Below the pieces are notes generated by a model. That model ran no database searches. It worked only from the letters and a program-made list of their open reading frames with translations, and was not told the DNA's origin. From positions 1,114,479 to 1,178,478 of the forward strand of contig CM049321.1 in assembly GCA_026874595.1 (NCBI GenBank): DNA of 64,000 nt, given 5' to 3'. Shown in pieces: positions 46,420 to 57,735 of the stretch. Source of the DNA: Sipunculus nudus. Lineage: Eukaryota > Annelida > Sipuncula > Golfingiida > Sipunculidae. Position 1 is the first letter of the stretch; the number at the start of each line of letters is the position of its first letter. The position numbers were made by a program, and so were the translations under genes.

Positions 46420-48823
46420 CTACGATCGTCTACATTTCTGTGGAATTGAAATATCTCAGCGTATTCACGAACGCAGGTTTAATAAGTAAAAGGGATTAAA
46501 AGGGATAAATCAATTTTTATTTCAAATACTTTAATTTCAGAGGGTGCTTGTTCATAACCCCAGATATTATAAATTCTATCTCTTTTCCCATAGCCTTTTC
46601 TTTGAAGCCCAGTCACCCAGAGATATTTCAACATGATATGACAAAAAAATATATGTTTTTGACAAGGCAAATCACTTGTGATTGCTTATGGTCACGGACA
46701 ATCGGTCCAATTTGGAATTTTACCCTATAGACATACCTGGTTAGTACTGCAATCAAAATATGCCTCTATGCCTAGCTATCGCTAATAGGTATAGACCGAC
46801 CATCATATAACTACCTATGATCAGTCTTTGAGAGCATGTAGCTCCAGTCACAAAAACTTAAAACCATTATGTAGGTTGACCGCTCGGAGGACTATCAAAA
46901 ACTAGCAGGCGAGTTCACGGCACTCATCCGCTAATCACAAGCGTCACGACTACTTCCTAGAGGTTATATTTAAAGATTACTCGAAAAAAATCCCTCATTC
47001 CACAAGCATATGAAGAGGACTGGTCTACCAGTTCAACCAAAATAGCTCCTAATGATGAAATTAAAGTTGAAACAGGAACAGAGATGTCCTACTGCTGTCA
47101 AATTCCTTTAGAAAAGGGAAAAAGCAGTGAGCATGTAGCTCCAGTCACAAAAACTTAAAACCACTATGTAGGTTGGCCGCTCGGAAGAGGCTATGAAAGG
47201 TGTTTTGGTTGCGTCAGCGTTCCGAGAAAGAATTTTAGGTGGCTCCTTGCGTTTATGTTTATACGATTTTGATTAGAAAGGTTTGTTGTCCCATTGTCCT
47301 ACGGCTAATTAAGCTAGAAGATTAAAATGTGTTTCTCAGATGTGGACAACCATTCAAGGACCCATTGGTGAAACCTACCAGCCGTATAAATACCACAACA
47401 AGTGACCCATGGTTCTTGACGCTCAGCTGTATTTGACAAGTATACAGGTGAATCATGTATCAATTATTGATTCTTTGATCTGGCAAAAAAATTGATAAGT
47501 AACCCTGAACAATGGCTGGAATGACTTCTAGATGTTCAAAAACATGTTTTTTCATAGTTCTTGGTATATAGGTAACGGGGAAAAAGATTTTACTGGGAAC
47601 TCCCCAGATGCTAACTTAGAAGTTTCTATTTCACACTGCTATGACTTGTGTTCATCTGACTTATAGGGTACTCAAATCATGCTGTTTCACACAATTCACA
47701 GCATACAGGTCACAGTGACCTTAATAACCGAAGACTTACTTGGATTTCACATTAGAAGATTTTATTACTAACAGATCATCTGACCTATGGGGTGCTCAAA
47801 TGTTATTTTTGCTATAGAGCACAGAATAAAGGTTTCAGTGACCTTATTTAATATCTCTAAGGGCTTCTTATATAAGTCAGCATTACCTAATAATTTCTTA
47901 GATTTGCTAAGGACCTCCCTGGATGTACAGTTAGTAGGTTTTAGGTCTAACAGGATTAAATATATTTCCTGTGTTTTGAAATAGTGCATTATATTTGAGC
48001 CCATAACTTCAATAATTTAGGCAATAGTGATCTAATTTATTGTAAGTACATAGAAATATTATGCAGAATTTGTAATGTAAAACAAGAATACAATTACCCC
48101 AGTGGTTTTTATAATGGGCAGTTTTGAAGTTAAACAATAGGTTTGTACTGGAAAACGGAGGTTTTCGCTTAATTCCTCAAAGCAACGAAGTCGTAGTGAC
48201 CGATTCGTGTATTGAGGTTTGGCAGGGTAACTTGGTGACGTCTCAATGGATGTAAAATTTTAGATCCGTAGGTCCGACGGTTTCAAAACGGGAACTGTTA
48301 ACGGACGAACGAGCCGGACGGACAAAAGGAAAAGGACCATCCCTGTAGCTCAGATGACTTATTATCATCTGAGCTAAAAACACTCATGTTCAGTGAGTTG
48401 ACGGGACATTTTGCCTGTCAAACAGAATTCTAGCCGAAGAAAATGATAATAAACACAACCAACTCTTAAATCCGATAAAGTTTTTCAAAGGTCTTTTAAA
48501 ACTTCCGGCTCTCACTGAGTGGTTAGCTAGTCGTAAAGTATGTGGGACCCAAATCTTTGCATGATGTCACCGCTACTGTGTTAGCCAGGCAAAATTAAAA
48601 GCAGGTCACGACAACCGCCTACTTTTTGTGTCTAGTCGTAATTGCAGTTTAGGCGTGACAGTGCCTTAAGATCGTTAATAGCGCCATTGCTCATAAAAGG
48701 CTATTTTACTCTAAAAGATTTAGACAGTACATTAGATTGCGACAAATAAATTTTCTACTGTGCACAAAACATTAATAAAACAGTTACAAGACAAAGTACA
48801 TGAACAATGAAATGAATACTTAC
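46420..48823. other. Long intron; direct repeats and dispersed repeat
   Basis: A 57-base direct repeat (AGCATGTAGCTCCAGTCACA..) occurs at about 46834 and 47132. A dispersed repeat lies at about 48130-48376 and ends in an 11-bp perfect inverted repeat, AGCTCAGATGA (48347-48357) with TCATCTGAGCT (48365-48375). No exon was recognised; ORF 47768-48004 is unsupported. Confidence 0.6.
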
Positions 48824-48958
48824 AATTAAAACATAAAACTGGGTGTTTTTCATCGCACGAGGCGGGTTCCCACATCACACCGTCGTTTATGACAGACACC
48901 ACTGCGCATGAGCCTCCATCATACCTGTTCCACCGGTAAGACCTTGCTATATCAGATT
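48824..48958 (-). CDS. Lectin-like receptor A, exon 5: second CTLD, C-terminal half
   Basis: Acceptor CTCCGAAG, donor AATT/GTAAGTAT. The sequence GGSCAVVSVIND..MWEPASCDEKHPVLCF has the Cys-Cys-Cys layout of a C-type lectin-like fold (inner disulfide and final Cys). The WND and EPN/QPD calcium and sugar motifs are absent, so this domain is not a canonical calcium-dependent sugar binder. Copy B has a stop in this exon. Confidence 0.85.
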
Positions 48959-49356
48959 CTTCGGAGAAATATCCACATAATATAAACATTTTACATTATA
49001 TGTTAAATATATATGCATACATGTTTCTGAAGACGTTTGAAACATTCACATTTCCATATTCCAGTATGTTAACAACATTTATATCTGCCCCGGGCTAAAA
49101 TTTAAATCCCAAACCAGTAGGGTCAATAACAATAAATCACAATTTCAACTTTTCTTCTTTCATGTTACGTCTTATAAATAGTTGTGAACTACTGTTTCCA
49201 CGAACTTCGTCGTTTATACATATGTATCGTACAGCTAGGAAAAATTTAAACAAACTGATTGCAACAAATGATATTACGTACAAATGAATAAATATTTCGA
49301 ATTTTTATAGTTGAACCAATAAATTTAATTTACATATTAGATCATGGAAAACTTAC

Positions 49357-49581
49357 TTCCCCTAGGCAATAATAAATTCCATCTGGCTCTGGCTAACCCA
49401 ATCCATACTTCTGTACAGTTTTCATTGGTAAGTGTTTTGTTCAAAACGTGATCTGGCTGAACTGATAGCTTCATATTGTCCCTGAAGCAACTTGAACTAG
49501 CGTCATACCAGTTCAGCCTTTTACAATGAATCGATAAGCAAACACCGCCGTAACAGCGACCTGAGGGACAACCCCCGCATC
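49357..49581 (-). CDS. Lectin-like receptor A, exon 4: second CTLD, N-terminal half
   Basis: Acceptor TTTCTTCAG, donor GGGAA/GTAAGTT. It starts with a short Cys-rich lead (GCGGCPSGRCYGGVCLS) and goes on to LNWYDASSSCF and CTEVWIGLARARW, the WIGL core typical of CTLDs. Phase 1 in and out. The intron upstream begins with (AT)n at 49606-49657. Confidence 0.88.
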
Positions 49582-49604
49582 CTGAAGAAACACATCCAAA
49601 GGGA

Positions 49605-49605
<1 letters not shown>

Positions 49606-49657
<52 letters not shown>
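49606..49657. repeat. (AT)n microsatellite in receptor A intron
   Basis: About 50 bp of alternating AT. Confidence 0.95.
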
Positions 49658-49660
<3 letters not shown>

Positions 49661-49754
49661 AAATCGCACAAAATAATGGAAAAATACACAGCAGAGCTTT
49701 TCTTAGAATATGACATGAATGTTGATGAATTTATAAAAAAGAAATAGCCCTTAC

Positions 49755-49863
49755 CTTTTCTCTCGCAAATATATCCATCTACTCTTTTTGAACATTCTGT
49801 TGCATATAATCCCACCAGCCTCAGAGCAGCACAATCCATATTACTCCGCTCAGATCTTCTAAT
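49755..49863 (-). CDS. Lectin-like receptor A, exon 3: first CTLD, C-terminal half
   Basis: Donor AAAAG/GTAAGGG is clear. The frame RSERSNMDCAALRLVGLYAT..ECSKRVDGYICER is a typical CTLD end (..CAALR, then C..YIC). The 5' edge is set at 49863 (ATAAG acceptor, phase 0) because it joins exon 2 in phase; an acceptor at 49859 is the alternative. Confidence 0.8.
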
Positions 49864-50321
49864 CTTATCTATGATAAGGAAAAACTGAAGGTCTATATCA
49901 TGTTGGGGTTAGTGATGAATCCTTAAAGACATCTAACATTTGGAAGAACAAAATCAAAATATAAAATCTTTCTTCCGAATGAATCATTTAACATACTATA
50001 ATTAGTAAAATTTCTCATTCATTGCCATCATTTTTGTTTGTAATTTATTCAGTTCCAACTTTTTGCGCCTGATGCTTTGTTAAACGATTATTTAAAGTCT
50101 CGATAGAGCATAAACTTAAATACCGCGTTTACACCCGTCTATATATGACTAAGGTTCTGTTTCCTCCCGTCGTAATCAAAGTGTAGGATATTTGGTTATA
50201 CCATGCCATTTGGTAAAAAAAAACATATACAGTTCTTTATTGGTTGTATTTAGCCAGTTACAAAACTTTCCACCCTATCTCCTGTCAAACATTTTGACAA
50301 CCGGCTATGTAGAGAATAAAC

Positions 50322-50539
50322 CCAAATACCGTGTTTTCGACCATCTATATATAACCATTGCTCTGTTTCCACACGCCGTAATCCAAACCAGGCTTTATTT
50401 AATCCAAGACTTCGCAATGCCTTCAGTATTTTACCAAGGTTTCCTCTCCCTTGTTCAATAGGCAGTATCTTCCCTTGCTCTTTGCATTTTTCGTGTGCTT
50501 TGCTAAATGTCTGTGAGGTACTTTCAAAAGTGTTGGCTC
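50322..50539 (-). CDS. Lectin-like receptor A, exon 2: first CTLD, N-terminal half
   Basis: Acceptor TATATTTCAG before 50539. The frame reads SQTFSKAHEKCKEQGKILP and then LGLNKAWFGLRRVETEQWLYI, with the SxAxxxC and WFGL signatures of a CTLD start. It completes a Gly codon with exon 1. The donor is weak: TGG/GTTTAT at 50322 keeps phase 0 to exon 3; G/GTATTT at 50330 is an alternative that breaks phase. A degraded partial repeat of this exon lies at about 50100-50200. Confidence 0.75.
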
Positions 50540-50718
50540 CTGAAATATATGGCAGAAAAGGTATGAAGGAAATTTAAAGCGAGAAAATTCAATTCTACAC
50601 ATTCAAAAAACGTCCGTGTATGCAATCAATCTTCCTGCAGCGAAATTAAAGGAAACAGGACTGCAGCTTTTGTCTGTATGGCCAATATGTTTTATATAAT
50701 ATTCGTAAATTTTCTTAC

Positions 50719-50785
50719 CAAGAATAATGTGGGTGGCGAAGACATATTTGAGACAGTACAGTAATAGAATAGCCCTTAGCAACAT
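50719..50785 (-). CDS. Lectin-like receptor A, exon 1: signal peptide
   Basis: ATG at 50785-50783 opens MLLRAILLLYCLKYVFA, a good signal peptide with probable cleavage after Ala17, then THIILG and the donor TTCTTG/GTAAGA. With the other seven exons the coding length is 67+218+109+225+135+159+106+346 = 1365 nt, which is 454 codons plus stop with no phase conflict. That closure supports the whole model of a type I receptor. Confidence 0.75.
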
Positions 50786-52219
50786 TGTTGTAAAGAATGA
50801 TGGCGTGGTCAGAGAGAAAAAGGAAGTAACGAATATATATACAGCTTTAATATATATGAGGTTAACGTCCGGGTGTAAAGATAAACGACACCCTATCATA
50901 TATTTATGTGTGTATCAAAACCAGCATAATAACTCGAGTTGCCAAAAAAAAGGATAATAGGGCAATTATAGACATATACTTTTACTGGGAAACACGAAGC
51001 GACCTGTTTTCCTAGTTACGCATAGTTTTTAATATATCCTATTCTAATGTCGGATACACACAGATATATATATATATGTGTGTGTGTGTTGTGTTAGTTT
51101 GTTTTATTTTGGGTTTTCAATTAACGAGATTGAAAGCTAACCTACATATAAGCATTATTTAAATTTTTATTAGGTTCAACTTTAGAGAAAATAATCAATG
51201 ATGGAATGATTATATAAACTATATTGTTTCTGGATAATTGTTTTATAAAAAAATCAATCATGTCAAATCAATAAAGAAACTTCATCTATATTGATGTCAC
51301 AAGTTCACGTGATATTTAAAAGAAAGATGTTCTTCACACATTTTAATCCGGACAGAAAATGTCCATATCCTGTCACTGAAAACTAATTTGACTATTCTGT
51401 TAGGAAAAAATGCGATAATCAACATCAGGAAAAGTGATATAATTTTGCATCATCGCAGTCATATTTATTGCAGTTTTTAGTACATTTAAAGAGGTCGGTT
51501 TTACTGCGTATGTCTCTGTTCCTTTCAGTTACATGTTTCCTCTTCGGTGTCCCAGACCTAGAATATGATAAAAAACATAAAAACCAAAATTGTATATTGT
51601 TCTTTGATTTTCGTCCCGTTTGATAATATTTAATAGTACTGCTGAATCAGTAATAACCCAACTCTGGCAATATTATGTAGTATTATACAAAGCAACAGAA
51701 AATAAAATACCATTACTTCCTCGTATGAAATAATGTACAAATAACATATGATGACAGAAACAAATACTGAGAAAAGATAACCTCAGGTAAATTATTTGAA
51801 GCTGTGTTTTCCTAACTATTTTGCTTTCCTAGTCACTCGTGTAAACCAAGTTAGTTACCGCTATCAAGTGCCCAGGGGATCAATTTATCACGTTTATCTT
51901 TTCGGAAAGTGTCAACTCTCTGACAGACAAATGGCGATGTTGGAGGCTTCCGATTGAGAGTAAACAACTATTATTGTTGAGGAATGGGTTTTACTCAATG
52001 CTTCTGAAGCGTTGAAATTTATGGACTAGGTGATGTCTAACATCAGCATATGTTTAGTCATGAATAAGTAGAGATTATAATGAGTACAGAGTTAAAAACG
52101 AGGTCGAAAAGTATCAGGATATATAATATATGTGGCTTCATAAAGACTTTTCATGTCATTATGGAATGCTATTAACTAATGCAAGACTAGCTTTACAATA
52201 TGTATTATATATGTGTGTA

Positions 52220-52274
<55 letters not shown>

Positions 52275-53353
52275 GTATATTTTCATTAAAATACCAGATG
52301 CCGGCCTTCAAAGATGGATGACATCACACAGTTGATTCTGACCCCGGTGACTTAACAATAGACCCCCGCAACTAAAACTAACAGCAATATTAAGCTACCA
52401 CATTTGAAGAGTGCACCATGCTCTTTTTGTGTTGTAGGAACTAATAAGTCATGAAATCCCTGCAGAAAACCTAGTTTAGTTCTTTCTGTACAACATATAT
52501 ATGTGTCTGTGTGTATTACCGATGAGTCCCTAATATAATGCATTTTAAGGTATGAACTTCCGCGAAAGAATCCTGCCATCTACATTGTTTCAAATCTCAA
52601 ATGATACATGGAACTTTTCTTAAGAATGTATATGTATTTAGAATACTTTAAATTATTTAAATGATTCTGATTGCTTACTTTTTATTTACCTTCCTAGGGA
52701 TGCCGATTTTTAATGAGGAATACAATAAATTACACAGGTCGAGTTGAGGCAAATATTGAAAGCGGTGATCAAGCATATAATTATTTGGTTTGCTGTTGTT
52801 ACAAACGTTCATATCATCAGTCAGGTTTGATTATCATTAATTCTTCAGGTAATGTTTATATGACAAGAGGATGAATACATTGTATAAATTTCTCTCCCTT
52901 AACGTTAGAGTGGATTCAACTTTTACTCATGAAAAACTTACTGGTAATTATTACAAAAACAAAGCACACTTTCATTCAGCTGTATTTTGAACATGGAAGC
53001 TAATAAATGTGTCTGACTTGTATACATAATATCTCAAATTGTTCCAATTGAATCTGCTAGCGTTGGCCATTGGGCAAGGATGAAATTAGAAGAAAATATA
53101 GGGTGATTCGGTATATTTTGGAGTAATTGTACAGAGAAACAAAAAGGAAAGTGAACGAAAATCAGCAAATTTTCATATTCAGGTCATCATTTAAATTTCT
53201 CTTGCTCATCCTAAACATAATCTTTCTTATTTGACGCATAACCCGTCCTTGCACCAGAGTTCATCTTAATCTATAGAGAGACGTCATACAGAAAAAAAGG
53301 TGATCACATAACACATTAATATATCTAAGCTAGGGCTATAGAATGAAATAAAA
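50786..53353. other. Upstream region of receptor A; (AT)n at 52223-52271
   Basis: No further exon is certain. Segments 51300-51560 and 52700-52930 have diverged counterparts at 58250-58500 and 59740-59960, which fits the tandem duplication of the whole gene with its 5' flank. The ORF at 52130-52321 is mostly the AT tract. Confidence 0.55.
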
Positions 53354-53476
53354 CTATATGGCCTCCAGGACGGAATCCCATCGGTGAACTGCATTAAATT
53401 CGGTATATTCAAAAGGGTCCAAACTTCCAATGGCGCGGCCATTACCCCTGCTAGCAGTTTCCTTGGGACCTGGTCG
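53354..53476 (-). pseudogene. Lectin-like receptor B, tail exon
   Basis: After CTGCAG the sequence aligns with the tail exon of copy C (DPFEYT.FNAV..RWDSVLEAI) but has one-base losses in its first 70 bases that shift the frame, and ends at TAG 53354-53356. The 5' segment ACTGC..AGC.GGGGTAATGG is still close to A and C. Confidence 0.75.
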
Positions 53477-54219
53477 CTGCAGTATAAATAATAAAATATA
53501 AACCTTTCTTCATGTGCATACGCTTAATCATTAACAGGTATTGGCATATTTTATGTATGTTAGCAGAATTACACAATTTCTATTTCAAGCTTTTGACGTC
53601 CCATATTTCACACTTGGAGTCTAAGACATAAATTCTCTTATCAATCAAGACTTTTTCTGTATGGGAGCCCGACATGACCTAGACATAGGCCACAAAATCT
53701 CACCGAATACACATGGAAGTTTCATATGGATCACGCCTATCTTCATTTTTATATGAGCAATTATCTAGCCCAATTCTTCTGACAGTAAAATAGTTTCCTC
53801 TATTTAAACACTGCTGCAAATAATTTGGGACGCCTTAATTGTCTCAACTGCAGTATGTATGTAGTAACATTTTTTTTATATAAAAATGATGAATGAATTA
53901 TCGCCAATTGTCAAATTTATATTAACTACCATAATATGTTGACTCTATACTAGGAAGTCATAAAGTGCTCCCGAAATTTCAATATTTTTATATATTGATA
54001 TTTCCATGAGAGCATTGTTATTAAAACTTTAATATTCATAATTTTTAACAACCGCTTAAAATTAGTCTAGAGAAGCCTGCATTAGGGGATCGATCTGACT
54101 AGTGATATTGGTATATTTTATTAATGAGCATGGCGTAATCTCACAGGACATTAGGGGATTTTCTGAACTAAACCTGTCCCAGATATAGATCAGTTATCCC
54201 TAAATATAAACTTCCCTAC

Positions 54220-54307
54220 CTCAATCTTTGTCAGGAAACAGGCCAAAGAGTCATAATTACTGATCCAATGAACCCAACCAGGGTATAGATGATCAATTGC
54301 TTGGAGC
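54220..54307 (-). pseudogene. Lectin-like receptor B, transmembrane exon
   Basis: Acceptor GTTCTAG and start (SKQLIIYTLVGFIGSVIM) are kept, but 18 bases are missing relative to A and C (88 against 106 nt). The frame shifts and ends at TGA inside the exon. Confidence 0.8.
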
Positions 54308-54902
54308 CTAGAACATGATATACAAGGAAATCCAATGTTTTTCAGCCATCTGTAGCTGTGATCATACAAATAGAGAATCTGAGCATGAAATACAATAGTT
54401 TTAAAGACAAATGTTTGGTTGGTTGTTATTGTTTATATATCATAGACATATTTAAGAAAAAAAGTAAAATGCATTTCGTTTATTCTTTCAAAAAACGTGA
54501 TAAGTAATTTGACGTTTAAAAATATTGAGTTTGCTGAAACATAAACCTTTTCAGAAAAATATCAGATCATTTCAATTTAAAGAGTTTGACGTCCCATATT
54601 CAATACTTGGAGCGTAAAAGCCCCTACACATATTTATATTCAGTAAATAATTAATGCATTTGTGATATATTTATAACCGATTAGGTCAATGTTAAGGTCC
54701 TCCCCTTAAATGTTCCCAAAAACGGGATTCACAACATAACGTACTTCTCGAGATAAAAGCAATGAATAAAAGGCTGAGAAATGGAATGAGTTTGTTCTTT
54801 TTCTCAAATGCATGTTTGTCATTTATAGAGTAATGTCAATTTTTTTTTTAAATAACTGAAGGTATGAAACAGATTTAATAGACGGATTTGTTGTTGTTAC
54901 AC

Positions 54903-55045
54903 CTAATTCAGCTTTTGCCAATAAGGAGTCCTCATTTGTTGAGGTTGCATCCGCTTCTGTAGTTGTCATCTGATTTAGCACGACCTTTGAGTGTTTGGAT
55001 GAGGTGATTTATAGTGGAATCTGATGAGAAGAAACTACACATTTA
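54903..55045 (-). pseudogene. Lectin-like receptor B, linker exon
   Basis: MTTTEADATSTNED..LLAKAELG corresponds to the Ser/Thr-rich linker of A; donor TTAG/GTGTAAC. It is shorter and diverged upstream. Confidence 0.6.
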
Positions 55046-56264
55046 CACTTAGATCCTCTGAAAACTTTGTAGAATGAGATACAGTGTACTCCAGAACGCA
55101 TGCTTAGATATTTATGGTTTAAAGAAGTTATTGGGATATTGCACAGTGTATGTAACGTACGATTTTGCAGGACCATATAAATAACCATTTTAAACGTCTA
55201 TTTACTATTGCAACCAAAATATTGGTCTATGCCAAACTATCCGTCATATGACTAACTGTGATCAGGCGCATAGTATTTTTCATTTTAAAAAAGTCACAAT
55301 AAATAGTGATGTTGCTATATCCCAGTGATTATCATAAATTCTCATGACAGCATGTAGCTCCGGTCACGTTCACTGTAGGCCATATCCCGGCAACTGGCGG
55401 CAAGAGAAACGCGGAATCCAAAGACACCCGATGTCACCAAAATCTCACTCGTGGGTTGTCCGACTATTTCAAACAGAGGCGACAACTCGTACAAATATCA
55501 GCGACCGATAGGCGAGTTAACAGCCCAATGCCGCTTAGCACAGAAAGGTAGACCCCAGGAGCCATGGTCTCACAACCCCTCATTTTTTAAACATATGGTA
55601 AGGTGAAACTTAAGGATAGATCTTTAGGTTCAAGCAAATCAGCTTCTGGATCTAGAATCGAAGTTGCTACAAGAGAAGAAAGATGCCACTGCTGTTATTC
55701 TCCTTCTGGGAAAAAAAGATTATGTATTTACCGAATTAGGCCGGTGAAGCGCCATTTAAATCGTTGACTGGTCAGAGAGCGGAGTAAAAATAATGCGAGC
55801 TACTTCGAGCTAATGTTTATACTCTCAGGTCAAACAGATTCATTGCTCGGTTTGTACATCAGCTTATGAAGCTCGAGAACAAATCCAGTCAGAGAACCGT
55901 TGGTGAACGGTCACCCGTTCAATGCCAACCGAAATAAAGCAACAATGGCGCTCATGTTCAGTCTGTTCAACAGGACTTTATGCCTGTACCAGCTAGATTT
56001 TAATTCTAGCAAACCAAAATCATCTTTAAAACAATCACCCGTTAAAGATATCCAATGGCCTTTTAAAGTAACTGACCACTACTCGTTAAAAAAAAGATTT
56101 CCACCTATGCCAATCTTGAATTTTAGTTTTTATTATAAGGCAACACAATATATTGCGACAAGAGAAATTCCTACGCTCAAAGCATCTATGCAACATGTAC
56201 ATTTAAACAAGACCCAATATTTATGAGCTGAGTTATACATTTTACCTCAAACAATCAAAACAGA

Positions 56265-56400
56265 CAACTGGTTGCTCTTCGATGCACCATACAGATTCCT
56301 ACATAACAATCTCTCCTGTGATCGACACCACAGCGCATGACCCTCCTTTATACTTGCAGCATCGGAAAATCCCTGCGATTTCTGACATCACTTATTATAT
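56265..56400 (-). pseudogene. Lectin-like receptor B, second CTLD C-terminal exon
   Basis: KYKGGSCAVVSITGEIVM is followed by TAG at 56299-56301, in place of the Trp codon in A, then ESVWCIEEQPVVCF in the same frame. One base change accounts for the stop. Confidence 0.85.
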
Positions 56401-56751
56401 CATATTATTTACATTATATATACATATTTATATAGTAAATATGCATTTGTGATTCGCAATTCCCCATACGCTGTCAACATTTATATGGGCTTCTGTTTTA
56501 GATGCAAGTCCAAGCACATACGGGTCAATTCACGTGAACAGTGACCTTCGGTTAAAATTTTTTTTTACTGTTCTTGATGCTCCAATTTTTAAGACAAGTT
56601 TAATTTCTTTTATACATATGCTAAAGAATACCTAGAACAAACATAAACGAACTGGTGGCGAAAAATTGTAAAATAGTTTAGTACAAATGAACAAATTTTT
56701 CAATTTAAAAACATATAACACACCAAATTAAATATATGCTAAAGGGAAACC

Positions 56752-56976
56752 TTCTTTTATCAGGCAATAATACCTTCAAATTGGCTGTGGATAACCCAAT
56801 CATACATCCGTACATTTATCTTTCAGTAGTTTGTTTAAGACATGATCTGATTGATCCGACAGCCTCATATTTTCTGTGAAGCAATTTGAACTGGCGTCAG
56901 CCAAGGTCAGCTTTTCACATTGGATTGATAGGCAAACGCCATCGTTACAGTGACCTGGGGAACGGCAGACGCATCG
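56752..56976 (-). pseudogene. Lectin-like receptor B, second CTLD N-terminal exon
   Basis: VCLSIQCEKLTLADASSNCF and the downstream segment align with A. Lesions: the acceptor CAG is TAC (TTTCTTTAC), one base is missing in GTATG-ATTGGG near 56797, which breaks the WIGL core, and the donor is lost. Confidence 0.85.
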
Positions 56977-57159
56977 TAAAGAAATAGAAAATATACCTAT
57001 ATTCGTGTACAAACGTCTGTTTGACCTATCAGATAAATATATGTGGTAGTATTTTATCTCTTTAGGTATGAAGTAATTACATATAAACATTCATACTGTT
57101 AATTGAAAAGAGCATTTGATAACCGGGCCTTTCGAAATGAAATATCTAAACAAAACTGT

Positions 57160-57260
57160 AGCATCTCTCGCGCGAATATATCCAGTCACGTTTTTGGAAC
57201 ATGCATACACATCACATCTCCCTTAGAATACATATCCGTTTTAGTCTTCTTTTCTGATCT
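57160..57260 (-). pseudogene. Lectin-like receptor B, first CTLD C-terminal exon
   Basis: ACSKNVTGYIRAR aligns with ECSKRVDGYICER of A. The last structural Cys is Arg, and the upstream CAALR segment is unrecognisable. Confidence 0.7.
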
Positions 57261-57499
57261 GTGATAAGACAAAATGAAGATCTACATCACGCTGGGGTTA
57301 TAATTATTCATCCCCTATAACATTTGGAATAACATTTGTATAAAATATATATAAATATATACATTATTCTGTGAAGAATCATCTAAAAGCCTAAAACTGT
57401 TAGACTTTCTTATTCATGCATTAATCATGATTGTTTGCCATTATTCAGTTCCAACCTTTGCACAAAATGCTTGGTGAAACTTTTATTTAAAGGGTAGAC

Positions 57500-57735
57500 A
57501 GAACATGGACATAATTGCAATGTTTACGCTCGTCAATAACCGTTGCTCAGTTTTCTCCCGCCGTAATTCAAACCAGGCTTTCCTTAGGCCATGACGTTGC
57601 AATGCCTTCTGTATTTGATAAAAGTTCCTTCCCTTTGTACAATAAGCAGTATCTTCCCTTGCAACTTGCATTTTTCACGTGCTTTACCAAATGTTTGTGA
57701 GGTACCATCGAATGTATGAATGTATTGTTTTCTGA
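57500..57735 (-). pseudogene. Lectin-like receptor B, first CTLD N-terminal exon
   Basis: After CATTTCAG the sequence aligns with exon 2 of A (GTSQTFGKAREKCKLQGKIL, later LRKAWFELRR), but the two halves lie in different frames, so at least one indel is present. A signal-peptide exon for B was not found. Confidence 0.75.
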
